This document shows, piece after piece, positions 9,301-18,038 of a stretch of 64,000 nucleotides of DNA (within the stretch, counting starts at the first letter, position 1; each line of letters begins with the position of its first letter). Source of the stretch: Sulfomarinibacter sp963733915 (lineage in GTDB: Bacteria; Acidobacteriota; Thermoanaerobaculia; Thermoanaerobaculales; Sulfomarinibacteraceae); contig CAVTEP010000006.1 in NCBI GenBank assembly GCA_963733915.1, forward strand, positions 620,001 through 684,000, given 5' to 3'. The position numbers and the translations under genes are program-made. A model generated the notes under the pieces. It worked only from the letters and a program-made list of their open reading frames with translations, did not search any database and had not been told where the DNA came from.

Positions 9301-12016
9301 GAATGCGCAAGGCGCCTCCTACGCACCCGGCCTCCAGGAGTCGCTCGAGGCCATGGTGAGAGCGAGCCAGTCCGCGGCCGGTCACGAGGGCCATCCGGAC
9401 CATGGAGGCGTCTTCGTGCTCAGGGCCGACCTCGTACCAGAGTCGGACCAGGTCCTGCTGCACGCTGCGGCGCGAGTCATGGTCCTGGCGCGCCGGGGCT
9501 CACTGTCTGAGCAGGTGGTTCGGCTGAGTCGGTCGAGGCCGGGACCGGCCCCGCGTCGGTTCCGCGCGCCACCCGAGTCGACCAAGACCGTTTCTCCTCC
9601 CGACCTGGATCTCGATTTCTTCAGCGGCCTGGGGGGATTCACAGCGGACGGCCGGGAATACGTGACGGCTCTGGGCAAGGGGCAATGGACGCCCGCTCCC
9701 TGGATCAATGTTGTGGCCAACCCGAATTTCGGTTTCCAGACCTCCGAGTCGGGCTCGGGCTTTACATGGTCGGTCAACAGCCGGGAGAACAAGCTCACGC
9801 CGTGGTCGAACGACCCCATCAGTGACCCTCCGGGTGAGACCTTCTATGTCCGGGATGAGGACAGCGGTCTCGTCTGGGGACCGACCATGCTCCCGATCCG
9901 CGAAGAAACCCGGCCGTATGTCATTCGCCACGGCCAGGGCTACAGCCGCTTCGGGCATACATCCAACGGCATCGCGCTCGAGCTCCTGCAGTTCGTGCCT
10001 CCGCGGGACCCGGTCAAGATCTCCCGTCTCACCCTGGAGAATCGGTCCCATCATAAACGGCGGCTCTCGGTGACGGCGTATGCGGAGTGGGTGCTGGGGG
10101 TCGAGCGGGGCGGCTCCACGGCTTTCGTCGTCACCGAAATCGATCCCGCAACGGGCGCCATGTTCGCGCACAACGCATGGAACGGGGAGTTCGCAGCTCG
10201 GGTCGCCTTCGCCGACCTGGGCGGACGTCAGACCTCCTGCACCGGCGACCGCCTCGAGTTCCTGGGCCGGAACGCCTGTCTCGAGCATCCCGCGTCGCTG
10301 GAACGGGGTCAGGAGCTCTCGGGAAAGACCGGTGCGGGCCTGGACCCGTGCGCCGCTCTGCAGGCGAAGGTAGAGCTCGAACCGGGAGAACGCACCGAGG
10401 TCGTATTCATGCTGGGCGAGGGGGAGAGCCGCGAGAATGCCCGCTCCCTGGTCAACCGCTACCGCACAATGGATTGCGGCGCGGCTCTCCTCGAGGTCCA
10501 GGGTGGCTGGGACCGGGTCCTGGATGCCGTTCAGGTCACGACTCCCGAGCCCTCGATGGACCTCCTCCTCAACCGCTGGCTTCTCTATCAGACGCTCTCC
10601 TGCCGGGTCTGGTCGCGCTCCGCGTTCTACCAGGCTGGAGGGGCGTACGGATTCCGCGACCAGCTCCAGGACGTCCTGGCCCTGGCGGTGGCGCGACCCG
10701 AGATCGTGCGCGAACACCTCCTGCGGGCCGCTGCCCGGCAGTTCCCTGAAGGCGATGTCCAGCACTGGTGGCATCCCCCGACGGGCCGCGGAGTGCGGAC
10801 CCGAATCTCCGACGACCGCCTCTGGCTGCCCTATGCGGCGGTCCGTTATCTGAAGATCACCGAAGACTGGGCGGTGCTCGATGAGGAGGTTCCGTGGCTC
10901 GAGGGGCCGTCCCTGGAGGAGGGCCAACAGGAGGCGTACTTCGAGCCCAGGCAGTCAGAAGATCGGGCGACGCTGTACGAGCACTGCGCGCGGACCCTGG
11001 ACTGCAGCCTCGAGGTGGGCAGCCATGGCCTTCCCTTGATCGGGGCCGGCGACTGGAACGACGGCATGAACCGCGTCGGCCATGAGGGCAGAGGAGAAAG
11101 CGTCTGGTTGGGCTGGTTTCTGCACATGAACCTGAGGGATTTCGCGCGCGTCGCCGACCGCCGCGGCGAAGAAGAGCGCGCGGCACGGTGGCGGAGCAGG
11201 GCCGATTCTCTCAAGGCTTCGCTGGAGGAGGAGGCGTGGGACGGGGAGTGGTACAGGCGCGCCTTTTTTGATGACGGGACGCCGCTCGGTTCGGCTGCAA
11301 ATGAGGAGTGCCAGATCGACTCGATTGCCCAGTCGTGGGCGGTCATCTCCGGTGCCGGCGACACGGAGCGTGCGCGCCGGGCGATGGAGTCCGTGGAGAA
11401 ACGTCTCGTCCGGCGCGACGAACAGCTCGTGCTTTTGTTCTCGCCGCCATTCGACGAGACGCCCCTGGACCCCGGATACATCAAGGGATATCTCCCGGGT
11501 GTGCGAGAAAACGGCGGACAGTACACCCATGCGGCGATCTGGTCGGCCGTGGCTTTCGCCATGCTCGGCGAGGGAGACAAGGCTGTCGAACTGTTCAAAA
11601 TGCTGAGCCCGATCCACCATGCCGGCGACCGAACAAATGTCGACGTGTACAAGGTGGAGCCGTACGCCGTGGTCGCGGATGTCTACTCCGAACCGCCTCA
11701 CGTCGGGCGGGGAGGATGGACCTGGTACACCGGGGCTGCGGGCTGGCTCTACCGCCTCGGCCTGGAGTGGATTCTCGGATTTCAGAAGCGAGGTTCCGCC
11801 CTTTGTATCGATCCGTGCATTCCAAAGGAGTGGAAAAGCTTCGAGATCGCCTACCGTCATGGCGACACGCTCTACCGGATCACCGTCGAGAACCCGAAGG
11901 GAGTCTGCCGGGGGGTGTCCCGCATCAGCCTTGACGGATCCCCGCTTCCGGAAGGAGCGCCTGTTCCGTTGGCCGACGACGCTCGCGAGCACCGGGTCCA
12001 GGTGGTGCTCGGTTAG
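3359..12016 (+). CDS. Cyclic beta-1,2-glucan synthase (GT84 / glycoamylase-like / GH94)
   Basis: Giant inner-membrane enzyme (2,885 residues, typical of the NdvB/Cgs family) that initiates, elongates and cyclises beta-1,2-glucan, a periplasmic or secreted osmoregulated glucan. Membrane segments lie at about 435-495, 848-890 and 980-1020. The GT84 glycosyltransferase region lies between the first two, with T-L-D-A-D-T-R at ~657 and GYGILQPRIT at ~697. A glycoamylase-like domain follows at ~1430-1560 (YNVRDVHLTYQYSDFGVPG, YMSHHQGMT). Two GH94-type beta-sandwich regions start near 1635 and 2144. The C-terminal GH94 (alpha/alpha)6 domain contains GAYGFRDQLQDVLAL and the acid motif GDWNDGMN near 2563. 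The frame is uninterrupted over 8.6 kb. ATG 3359 or the in-frame ATG at 3371 could be the start. No NdvA-like exporter is adjacent. Confidence 0.95.
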   Translation: MNGRMKITDAVKVAPPHVSEPIRAEIFGMERLEQHAESLAAAQRTTEKPSRGENLLARIDEDARVLLAAYRDIAETVREKREITPAAEWLLDNFHIVDEQIRDIRDHLPKGYYRLLPKIAEGHLVGHPRVYGLAWAYVAHTDSRFQLGTLQQFVRAYQRVQPLTIGEGWAIAILLRVALVENLRRLALLIVRSRQARARADELADRLLGLSGWRVEKAEDVLRRVGDGPLVDAFAMQLFQRLREQDASVLPVLDRLNEKLSAQGTSADEVVAREQRAQGAANVTVRNIITSMQWMSSIDWTDFFEAVSLVDEVLRAVPGFAEMDSETRILCRVQIEMLSRGSVHTELEVARKALSLAHAAGREEAHEARTGAGVSDQAAPAPAERVLELPGVPRRAEEYPAYYLLSQGRMAFEKSLGFRVPLRNRLRRFYRAHAAGEYLGAISGITAVLVSGLLFLTWAAGASLSVLVVLGILALAPASEIAVSLVNRLVSLFVSPRLNAKLELSQGVPPEFRTMVVVPTFLTSQADIEEQVERLEVHYLANSEGHLHFALLSDWTDAGREHVPGDDALLAALIDGIARLNEKYEGPTGGGQRFLVLHRRRLWNEGEGKWIGWERKRGKLHELNRLLRGATDTTFISIDGQPPTVPQGVRYVITLDADTRLPKGAAYRLIGSIAHPFNRPRYDPQKGRVVDGYGILQPRITPSLPTGPRSTTYQRIVSGPGGVDPYAAAVSDVYQDLFEGGSYTGKGIYDVDIFEAALEGKVPENTLLSHDLFEGVLARAGLLTDVDLFEEFPTNYEVAARRRHRWVRGDWQLLPWILGHARDAAGRKQKVHIPTESRWKMVDNLRRSLIAPSSLFVLVCAWTLVAVSPFLWAGLIIGSIAVPAFIPVLDNLTPRRSRISKRSHLRAVGRDISVASSQTFLGVTMLADQAWLMAEAVVRTLGRLYLTRRNLLEWMTAAQADYGADLTPRSFYRDLRWGVVVALAAGSLCAVFQPEAWPVAMPFILLWVLAPAVAWRISTPSEVVTSQDLSTRETRSLRCIARRTWRFFETFVDEEEHSLPPDNFQEDPEPVRAHRTSPTNLGLYLLSTMAAHDFGWIGILDTAERLEATLQTMDKLHRVHGHFCNWYDTRDLRPLEPIYVSTVDSGNLAGHLIALAQACRELVHRPPFGPEILEGVRDALDLVLESAEQAEHPQRTQTVTTEQLREVAHGMVAALVDPPTADSEWARLLEELGAQAEQLLDIARTLSSKVDDGPSSEARVWARAVRDSIRSHARDIETALLYESLDASQKAETSLGIRLSDLALRAEAMVQAMDFQFLFNSSRKIFSIGYRVADDVLDPGCYDLLASEARLASFVAIAKGDVSPRHWFRLGRALTPVGRGAALVSWSGSMFEYLMPLLVMRQPAHSLLDLTCRLVVGHQIRYGLDRKVPWGVSESAYNVRDVHLTYQYSDFGVPGLGFKRGLSEDVVVAPYATALAAMVDPSVAVKNFARLAEAGARGAYGFYEALDYTPSRLPEEDRVAVVRAYMSHHQGMTIVALANVVHDGVTRRRFHAHPLVQASELLLQERTPRAVAVARPRAEEVRVTALVRELVPPTLRRFESPHDITPRTHLLSNGRYTVMVTAAGAGFSRWGNLAVTRWREDAVCDNWGSFIYLRDAETGDVWSAGFQPIGTEAVAYDVVYSEDRAKIMQRHRSLSTTLEIVVSPEDDAELRRLTITNLEDRDREIDVTSYAEVVLAPQGVDRAHPSFSNLFVETEFVPEIGTLLASRRPRSSDEPRVWLAHLIALDGETLDGLQYESDRARFLGRGHGIRAPLSVIDGEPLSNTAGTVLDPIMSLRRRVAIPGRGTAHLVFTTLVAPSREEALAAAEKYRQRQTFERESSLAWTQAHVQLHHLRITQDEAHLFQRLANRLLFIDPTLRAAPQVLAKNRRGQSVLWAYGISGDLPIALVVIETEDEREVARQLLRAHEYWYRKGMAADLVILNAQGASYAPGLQESLEAMVRASQSAAGHEGHPDHGGVFVLRADLVPESDQVLLHAAARVMVLARRGSLSEQVVRLSRSRPGPAPRRFRAPPESTKTVSPPDLDLDFFSGLGGFTADGREYVTALGKGQWTPAPWINVVANPNFGFQTSESGSGFTWSVNSRENKLTPWSNDPISDPPGETFYVRDEDSGLVWGPTMLPIREETRPYVIRHGQGYSRFGHTSNGIALELLQFVPPRDPVKISRLTLENRSHHKRRLSVTAYAEWVLGVERGGSTAFVVTEIDPATGAMFAHNAWNGEFAARVAFADLGGRQTSCTGDRLEFLGRNACLEHPASLERGQELSGKTGAGLDPCAALQAKVELEPGERTEVVFMLGEGESRENARSLVNRYRTMDCGAALLEVQGGWDRVLDAVQVTTPEPSMDLLLNRWLLYQTLSCRVWSRSAFYQAGGAYGFRDQLQDVLALAVARPEIVREHLLRAAARQFPEGDVQHWWHPPTGRGVRTRISDDRLWLPYAAVRYLKITEDWAVLDEEVPWLEGPSLEEGQQEAYFEPRQSEDRATLYEHCARTLDCSLEVGSHGLPLIGAGDWNDGMNRVGHEGRGESVWLGWFLHMNLRDFARVADRRGEEERAARWRSRADSLKASLEEEAWDGEWYRRAFFDDGTPLGSAANEECQIDSIAQSWAVISGAGDTERARRAMESVEKRLVRRDEQLVLLFSPPFDETPLDPGYIKGYLPGVRENGGQYTHAAIWSAVAFAMLGEGDKAVELFKMLSPIHHAGDRTNVDVYKVEPYAVVADVYSEPPHVGRGGWTWYTGAAGWLYRLGLEWILGFQKRGSALCIDPCIPKEWKSFEIAYRHGDTLYRITVENPKGVCRGVSRISLDGSPLPEGAPVPLADDAREHRVQVVLG

Positions 12017-12172
12017 GCCTTCGAGCCACGGGTTCGGCTACCGCCGTCAATCTACTCCTTCCGGATTCGTTGAGATACACTCTCGAGCTCAGACGAGGAT
12101 GGGCCGATGGTGGCTACCACACCGTGCGGGCAGCCTCCTCCGGTGGGACGGACTGGAGGTCGAGAGATTCAG

Positions 12173-12961
12173 ATGGCAGACACGATCTGGCGGATGGAAC
12201 GGGGCGCGGGGCCCCTGGTGGCGACGGCAATTCACGACGGTCACGAGGTCCGGCCCGAGGTCGAACGATTGATGGCGATCTCTGAATCCGAGCGCCTGCG
12301 CGAGGAGGATCCCTTCACCGCGGACTGGACCCGCGTCGCGCCGACCCGGGTGGTGGGCACGAGGTCGCGCTTCGAGGTCGATCTCAACCGGCCGCGGGAC
12401 AAGGCCGTCTACCGCACCCCGGCCGACGCCTGGGGTCTCGAGGTCTGGAAGGACGGGATCCCCGAGGCGGCGGCCGAACGGTCGATTCAGGAGTACGACG
12501 ACTTCTATCGCGCTTTGGAACAGCTGTACTCGCGAGATGGCGGATCGCCACGGCCGGTTCGTGGTCTTCGACCTCCACACCTACAACCACCGGCGAGACG
12601 GCGCCGACGGCGCCGTCGCGGACCCTGCGCTCAACCCGCAGGTCAACGTCGGCACCGGGACCCTGGCCGATCGCGGACCGCTGGGCGCCCGTGATCGATC
12701 GCTTCATCTCCGACCTTTCGGGCTTCGACTTTCCCGGCGGGCGGCTGGACGTGCGCGAGAACGTCAAGTTCCGCGGCGGCAATTGCGGCGCCTGGGCCCA
12801 CGCCACCTTCCCGGACTCGGCCTGCGTGCTCTCGATCGAGGTCAAGAAGTTCTTCATGGACGAGTGGACCGGCGACGCTCGATCACACTCTGCACGCCGC
12901 CGTCGGCGAGGCGCTCGCCGCCACGGTTGACGGCGTGCTCGAGGAGCTGGAGCGGCTGTGA
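12173..12961 (+). CDS. N-formylglutamate amidohydrolase-like protein, three frameshifts
   Basis: Member of the N-formylglutamate amidohydrolase (FGase/HutG-like) family, metal-dependent amidohydrolases that remove N-formyl or related acyl groups. Recognisable segments are V-A-T-A-I-H-D-G-H near the N-terminus, FEVDLNRPRDKAVYR, FVVFDLHTYNHRR and SIEVKKFFMDE. H and D/E residues of these segments are candidate metal ligands. The frame shifts near 12535, 12680 and 12875. Each shift restores the next conserved block, so the reading frame is biologically one gene. The ATG at 12173 follows GGAGGT by 13 nt. Its TGA overlaps the GTG of the next gene (GTGA). With the downstream MATCAP-like peptidase and ATP-grasp ligase it forms a three-gene unit, so a role in histidine degradation is unlikely. 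Confidence 0.8.
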
Positions 12962-14903
12962 CCCGAAGCTCATCCCCCAAGGCCGCGAAAGCCCCGACCG
13001 AGGTCGATCTCGGATCGGCTCATCACGGCGGTGACCCGGCGTCTGCAGGGCGAACAAGCCCGTCCGGAGGACCTTGCCGGGGTCGGGCCGGGTGGCCATC
13101 GACCGCCAGCTGCCGTTCCTCGTCGTCTACCGGCAACCGGTCCGGGTCGCGGACGAGGGCACCGCGAAGTTCGCCACCAGCGAAGCCTCGTACCTGGTCG
13201 CGCCCGGCCAGAAGAAGCACCAGGCCGGGGTGACCCGGCTCGTCCGCGCCATCGCCGAGGTGATGGTGGAGGAGTTCGGCTCGTTTCTGGTGCTCGAGAT
13301 CTGGTCCGGACCGCCGGTCGCCACCGAGCTCCGCGCTCAGCACCGCCGATCTCAGACCACGGTTCCGCTTCGTCTCCCAGCGCGGGGCCTCCAGGTCTTC
13401 GGTGGCCGAGGCGTTTGAAGGTGCTTTGGGGCGCGTCCGATTCGACCGGCTCAGGTCCGAGGTCGTCACCACCACCAGCACGAAGTGCTGTCCGCGTGGC
13501 ATGTCGCCGGTGCTCCAACCCGCCGATGCGGCGGAGATCGGCTGCCAGGTCTACGGGCTGGAGATCTGGCGCCGATCTACCGGGACCCGGATTCGGGAGA
13601 GGTCTTCCCCAGGGTTCTCAGGCTTCTTCGCCGGAGCGTGACGGTGGCGCTGCGGCGCGCCTTGTTCGATTTCGCCCGCAACCAGACCACCCACCGACCG
13701 CGCCATTTCCACGCCCTGGGGCGGCGCAGCGTGGTCAAGGCGGTCTGGGACGTCGATCGAATCCTCGCGGAGGTCTCCGATTCCTTCGACTTTCTGCTCC
13801 AGGTCACGCCGGTCAACGGCGCCCAGGCGTGGAGCGAGTTCAAACGGAAGAAAACTCGATCGGGCCCCCGCCTTTCTCTACCGGCCCATGCCGGACGAAC
13901 CGGTGGTGCTCAAGCGAAAGCTCTACCGGGCTCCGGTCGAGCGCATCGAGGACCCGGCGCTGGCCATGATCTTCCGCGAGAAGCTGGACGAGATCGACCG
14001 CCAGATCACCATGCTCCAGGATCGCAACACGAATCGCTTTCTGCCCGGCAGCATGCAGCTCTACGGCCCGGTGGAAGACGACCTCCACAGCCTCGCCGCA
14101 AATCTGCTGGAGGTCATTCCCCCACGCAGCCGCGAGGCCTCGGACGGAGGGCCGCTGGGTTCCGCCGAGTTTGCGCGCCGGGCCGAGGAGGAGATCGACT
14201 TTTTCCGCCAGAGCCTCCCCGAGATCGGAGCAAAGGTCGAGATCCGGCCGGACGTCACGGGCTTGATGGTGTCGCGCGGGAACCTCCTGATCAGCGCCGA
14301 GTCCAGGATCCCTGCCTCGAGAGTGGAGGCGCTGATCCAGCACGAGGTGGGCACCCACGTGCTGACCTACCACAACGGCAAGGCCCAACCGCTGCGTCAC
14401 CTCTACACCGGGCTCGCCGGGTACGACGCCCTCCAGGAGGGTCTGGCGGTGCTCTCCGAGTACCTGGTTGGCGGGCTGAGCCGGCCCCGGCTGCGGCTGC
14501 TGGCGGGGCGGGTGGTTGCGGCCTCACCACATGATCGACGGCGCCTCCTTCGTGGAGACCTTTCGCGCGCTCGACCGCAACCACGGTTTCTCCCAGCGCA
14601 CCGCGTTCGTGATCACCATGCGGACCTACCGGGGTGGCGGTCTCACCAAGGATGTGGTTTACTTGCGGGGCCTGCAGCAGATTCTGGACTATCTGGCGAA
14701 CGGCGGCCGCCTGAGAGCCGCTGTTCGTCGGCAAGATCGGCGCCCAGCACATCCCCGTCATCCGCGAGCTGCAGTGGCGGGGGGTTCTCAAGGCGCCGCC
14801 ACTGATTCCCAGATACATGGACTCCCCGGAGGCGCTCGAGCGTCTGGAGAGGGTTCGCGGCGGTCTCGCGGTCGCCGAGTTGTGTGAAAGGAGAGAGACA
14901 TGA
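12958..14903 (+). CDS. MATCAP/DUF1704 'QEGLA' metallopeptidase, about seven frameshifts
   Basis: Tyrosine/glutamate-carboxypeptidase-type protein (DUF1704, also annotated as flavohemoglobin expression-modulating QEGLA motif protein). Clear blocks are VAIDRQLPFLVVYRQP, EASYLVAPGQKKHQAGV, the metal-binding H-E-V-G-T-H at about 14341, and the diagnostic L-Q-E-G-L-A-V-L-S-E-Y at about 14431. Downstream are FRALDRNHGFSQRTAF and GGLTKDVVYLRG. Eukaryotic relatives (MATCAP/TMCP) remove C-terminal tyrosine from tubulin. Frame changes near 13012, 13075, 13330, 13572, 13850, 14525 and 14715 leave all motifs intact, which suggests indel errors in the consensus. The GTG start overlaps the upstream TGA, and its own TGA overlaps the ATG of the ligase (ATGA). 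Confidence 0.8.
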
Positions 14904-15944
14904 AAATCGGATTTCTCGTCAACGACGTGCAGACGGAAAAGGCCGGCTTCACCACCACCCGGCTCGGCTTCGAAGCGCTCAACATGGGCCACGAGGTCTG
15001 CGTCTTCGGGGTCGGCGACGTGGCCTACGACGCGGACGAACACGTGCGCGCCCGGGCAAAGATGCTGCCGAAAAAATCCTACGGGTCGAACGACAGCTAC
15101 TTCAAGGACCTTCAGAGCTCGAAGGCGATCGACGTCCGCGTCACGGTCGACGAGCTCGATGTGCTGATGCTGCGCAACGTCCCGTCGGATGACTTCATCG
15201 CGCGACCGTGGGCGTCGACCGCAGCCACCGAGTTCGGTCGGGTGGCCATGCGCCGCGGCGTGATCGTGCTCAACGACCCGAACGGGCTCGCCAAGGCGTC
15301 GTCGAAGATGTACCTGCAGCTGTTCCCCGAGGAGGTCCGGCCTCGCACCCTGATCACCCGCGACCACAAGGAGATCAAGGCCTTCGCCAAGGAGCTGGGC
15401 ACGGTCGTGCTCAAGCCGTTGCAGGGTTCGGGAGGGGCCAGCGTCTTCCTGGTACGGCCTGACGATCTGCCGAACATCAATCAGATGATCGACGCCGTGT
15501 CTCGCGACGGCTTCGTGATCGCCCAGGAGTACCTTCCCGCCGCCCAGGAGGGCGACACCCGGCTTTTCATCATGAACGGCCGGCCGCTCCGGGTGAAGGG
15601 AAAGTACGCCGCCTTCCGGCGGGTCCGCAAGGGCGACGACATGCGTTCGAACATCCATGCGGGCGGCAAGCTCGCCCCGGCCGAGGTCACCGACCAGGCC
15701 TTGCGATCTGGCCGAGATGGTGCGGCCAAAGCTGGTCCAGGACGGCATGTTCCTGGTCGGGCTCGACGTGGTGGGTGACAAGCTGATGGAGATCAACGTC
15801 TTCAGCCCGGGCGGTCTGGGCAGCGCCCACAAGCTCACCAAGATCAACTTCTCGCGGGTGGTGGTCGAGGCCATGGCCCGCAAGGTCGACTACATGAAGT
15901 ACTACGGCAGGAACTTCGGCAACGTCGAGATGAACACGCTCTGA
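14900..15944 (+). CDS. RimK/GshB-like ATP-grasp ligase, one frameshift
   Basis: ATP-grasp carboxylate-amine ligase of about 347 residues, resembling glutathione synthetase and RimK. Visible parts are an N-terminal pre-ATP-grasp domain (MKIGFLVNDVQTEKAGFTTT), the nucleotide lysine/glycine loop VVLKPLQGSGGASVFLV, Q-E-Y-L-P-A-A-Q-E-G-D-T-R-L, and the Mg2+ motif M-E-I-N-V-F-S-P-G-G near 15787-15816. One indel near 15705 separates the last ~78 residues. The start ATG has GAAAGGAGAG upstream and overlaps the QEGLA gene stop. Such ligases attach amino acids to small molecules, peptides or protein C-termini. Paired here with a C-terminal peptidase, it may form a ligation/removal cycle (inference). 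The substrate is unknown. Confidence 0.85.
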
Positions 15945-16034
15945 GCTGAGCGTCTTCGAAACACAAGCCCGAGGTTTTCTCCCGCCCGATTCCGCGTATC
16001 CAACTGTCGATAGCGCCCCGTATACTCTCGCGGC

Positions 16035-17837
16035 ATGGCGCCGCTGATCACCGCTCGTGAGCTGACCCGGTCGTTCGGGCCCCGAACCCTGTTCGATGGG
16101 CTGAGCCTCACCATCTCCGAGGGCGACCGCATCGGAGTCATCGGACCCAACGGCGCCGGCAAGACGACCTTGCTGCGCATCCTCGTCCGGCGCCGAGAAA
16201 CCCGACGACGGCGAGATCCACCGCCGGCGCCGGTTGCGCGTCGCCATGGTCCCGCAGGAGGACGTCTTCGATTCGGGCAGCCACGGTCATCGAGGTGGCG
16301 ACCCGTGGCGCGGCGCTCGACCCGGACCGGGTCGAGGACGAGACCGAGCGCCAGGTCCGGGTTGCCATCGCGCTCGACCAGCTCGGCTTCCGGTCGCCCG
16401 AGCAGCCGGTCGCCGAGCTTTCCGGCGGGTGGCGCAAGCGGCTGGCGATCGCCGCCGCCCTCGCCGCCGACCCCGAGGTGCTGCTTCTCGACGAGCCCAC
16501 CAACCACCTCGATCTGGACGGCATCCTGTGGCTCGAAAACATGCTCTGCTCGAGCCGGCTCCTCGCCTACGTCGTCATCACCCACGACCGTAGCTTCCTC
16601 GACCGGGTGGCCAACCGGGTGCTGGAGGTGGCGCCCCAATACCCCGGCGGCACCTTCATCTCCGCCGGCAGCTACACCACGTTTCTGGAGAAGCGCGCCC
16701 AGTACCTCGAGGCGCGCGCCCAGTATCGCGACAGCCTCGCCAACCGGGTGCGGCGGGAGCTCGACTGGCTGGCGCACGGACCCAAGGCGCGGACCACCAA
16801 GTCTCAGGCGCGGATCGACGAGGCCGAGCGGCTGGTATCCGACCTCGCCCAGGTCCGGGCCGAGCTCGCGACCTCCGAGGCCGGCATCGAGATGGTCGGC
16901 TCGGGCCGCCGCACCAGGCGGCTGTTGGTGGCCTCCGGGGTCGACAAGGCGCTCGGCGGTCGCCAGCTGCTCAAGGGCCTCGACCTCGTGCTCCAGCCCG
17001 GCCGGCGGCTCGGCGTGGTCGGCGCCAACGGCAGCGGCAAGAGCACCTTGCTCAAGCTGCTCGCCGGTGAGCTGGAACCCGACGGCGGCGTCATCCGCCG
17101 CGCCGAGCACCTCCAGGTCGTGCACTTCGACCAGGCTCGGACCCAGCTCGACCAGACCCTGGCTCTGCGCCGCGCGCTGGCTCCCGAAGCCGACACGGTG
17201 CTCTACCGGGGCCGCGAGGTGCACGTCGTGACCTGGGCCCGCCGCTTCCAGTTTCGCGATGATCAACTCGACCAGCCGGTGAGCGAGCTTTCGGGTGGTG
17301 AACAGGCGCGAATCCACATCGCCCGCCTCATGTTGCGGCCGGCGGACCTCCTGTTGCTCGACGAGCCGACCAACGACCTCGACATTCCGACGCTCGAGGT
17401 GCTCGAGGAGAGCCTGCTCGATTTTCCCGGCGCCCTGGTGCTGGTCTCGCACGACCGTTACCTGCTCGACCGGGTGAGCTCGGTCCTGCTCGGGCTCGAC
17501 GGCTCCGGCGCCGCGACGCCATTCGCCGGCATCGAGCAGTGGCTCGCTCACCGCCCGACCGAGTCGACTGCCCAACGCCGGGCGCGGCCCGAGAAGCGCG
17601 GCCGGCGGCCCCGGCGCGCCGGGCTCACCTACCTCGAGAAACGCGAGTACGAGGGGATGGAGGCAAGCATTCTCGAGGCCGAGGCCGAGCTCGAGGCGGC
17701 GGCCAAGGATCTCTCCGACCCGCAGGTGGCCTCCGACGCCGACGCCGCCCATCGCGCCTTCCTCGCCCACGAGAAGGCGCGCGCGACGGGTGACCGAGCT
17801 CTATCGCCGCTGGGCCGAGCTCGAGGACAAGGCGTAG
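16035..17837 (+). CDS. ABC-F family ATPase (Uup-like), three frameshifts
   Basis: Duplicated ABC ATPase without membrane domains, the ABC-F group acting on ribosomes. The first cassette has Walker A G-P-N-G-A-G-K-T-T, signature LSGGWRKR and Walker B LLLDEPTNHLDLDG. The second has G-A-N-G-S-G-K-S-T, signature LSGGEQAR and LLLDEPTNDLDIP. A charged C-terminal coiled segment (YLEKREYEGMEASILEAEAELEAAAK) matches the Uup-type tail. Frames change near 16188, 16278 and 17788. After the last correction the protein ends VTELYRRWAELEDKA at 17837. It lies 90 nt after the ligase and could share its transcript or have its own promoter. Precise ribosomal role is unknown. Confidence 0.85.
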
Positions 17838-17852
17838 TCCGCGATTTCAGAA

Positions 17853-18038
17853 GCTAACCCGCATATCTCACCGGGTTTCGTCGCGAGGACGGCGAGGCGC
17901 CGTGCCCAGTGGGGTTTTCGACTCGAGGGGCGCGGAGACGTACTCAGCAGTACGTTGAGCACCCCGAGCGGAGAAAGCACCGCTGGGTGCGATGCATCGC
18001 CGGCCGCAGCAGAAAGCTGGTGAGATATGCGGGCTAAC
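17853..18038. repeat. ~186-bp element with ~20-bp terminal inverted repeats
   Basis: The left arm at 17853-17872 and the reverse complement of the right arm at 18019-18038 agree at 18 of 20 positions, sharing a 12-base core GCATATCTCACC. The interior is GC-rich, encodes nothing convincing and contains further short inverted words (AGCAGTACG region). It sits between the convergent ABC-F and S41 genes, and the S41 TAG stop lies inside the right arm. It looks like a small non-autonomous or REP-type element, or a bidirectional hairpin. A shorter relative may lie at 3289-3342. Confidence 0.55.

Noticed and set aside
12535..14715. Programmed ribosomal frameshifting in the amidohydrolase and MATCAP genes
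   Set aside because: Too many breaks, in both directions and without slippery heptamers; consensus error is simpler.
14291..17770. Two long open frames antisense to the ligase and ABC-F genes
   Set aside because: They read as proline/arginine-rich shadows; the plus strand carries ATP-grasp and ABC motifs.
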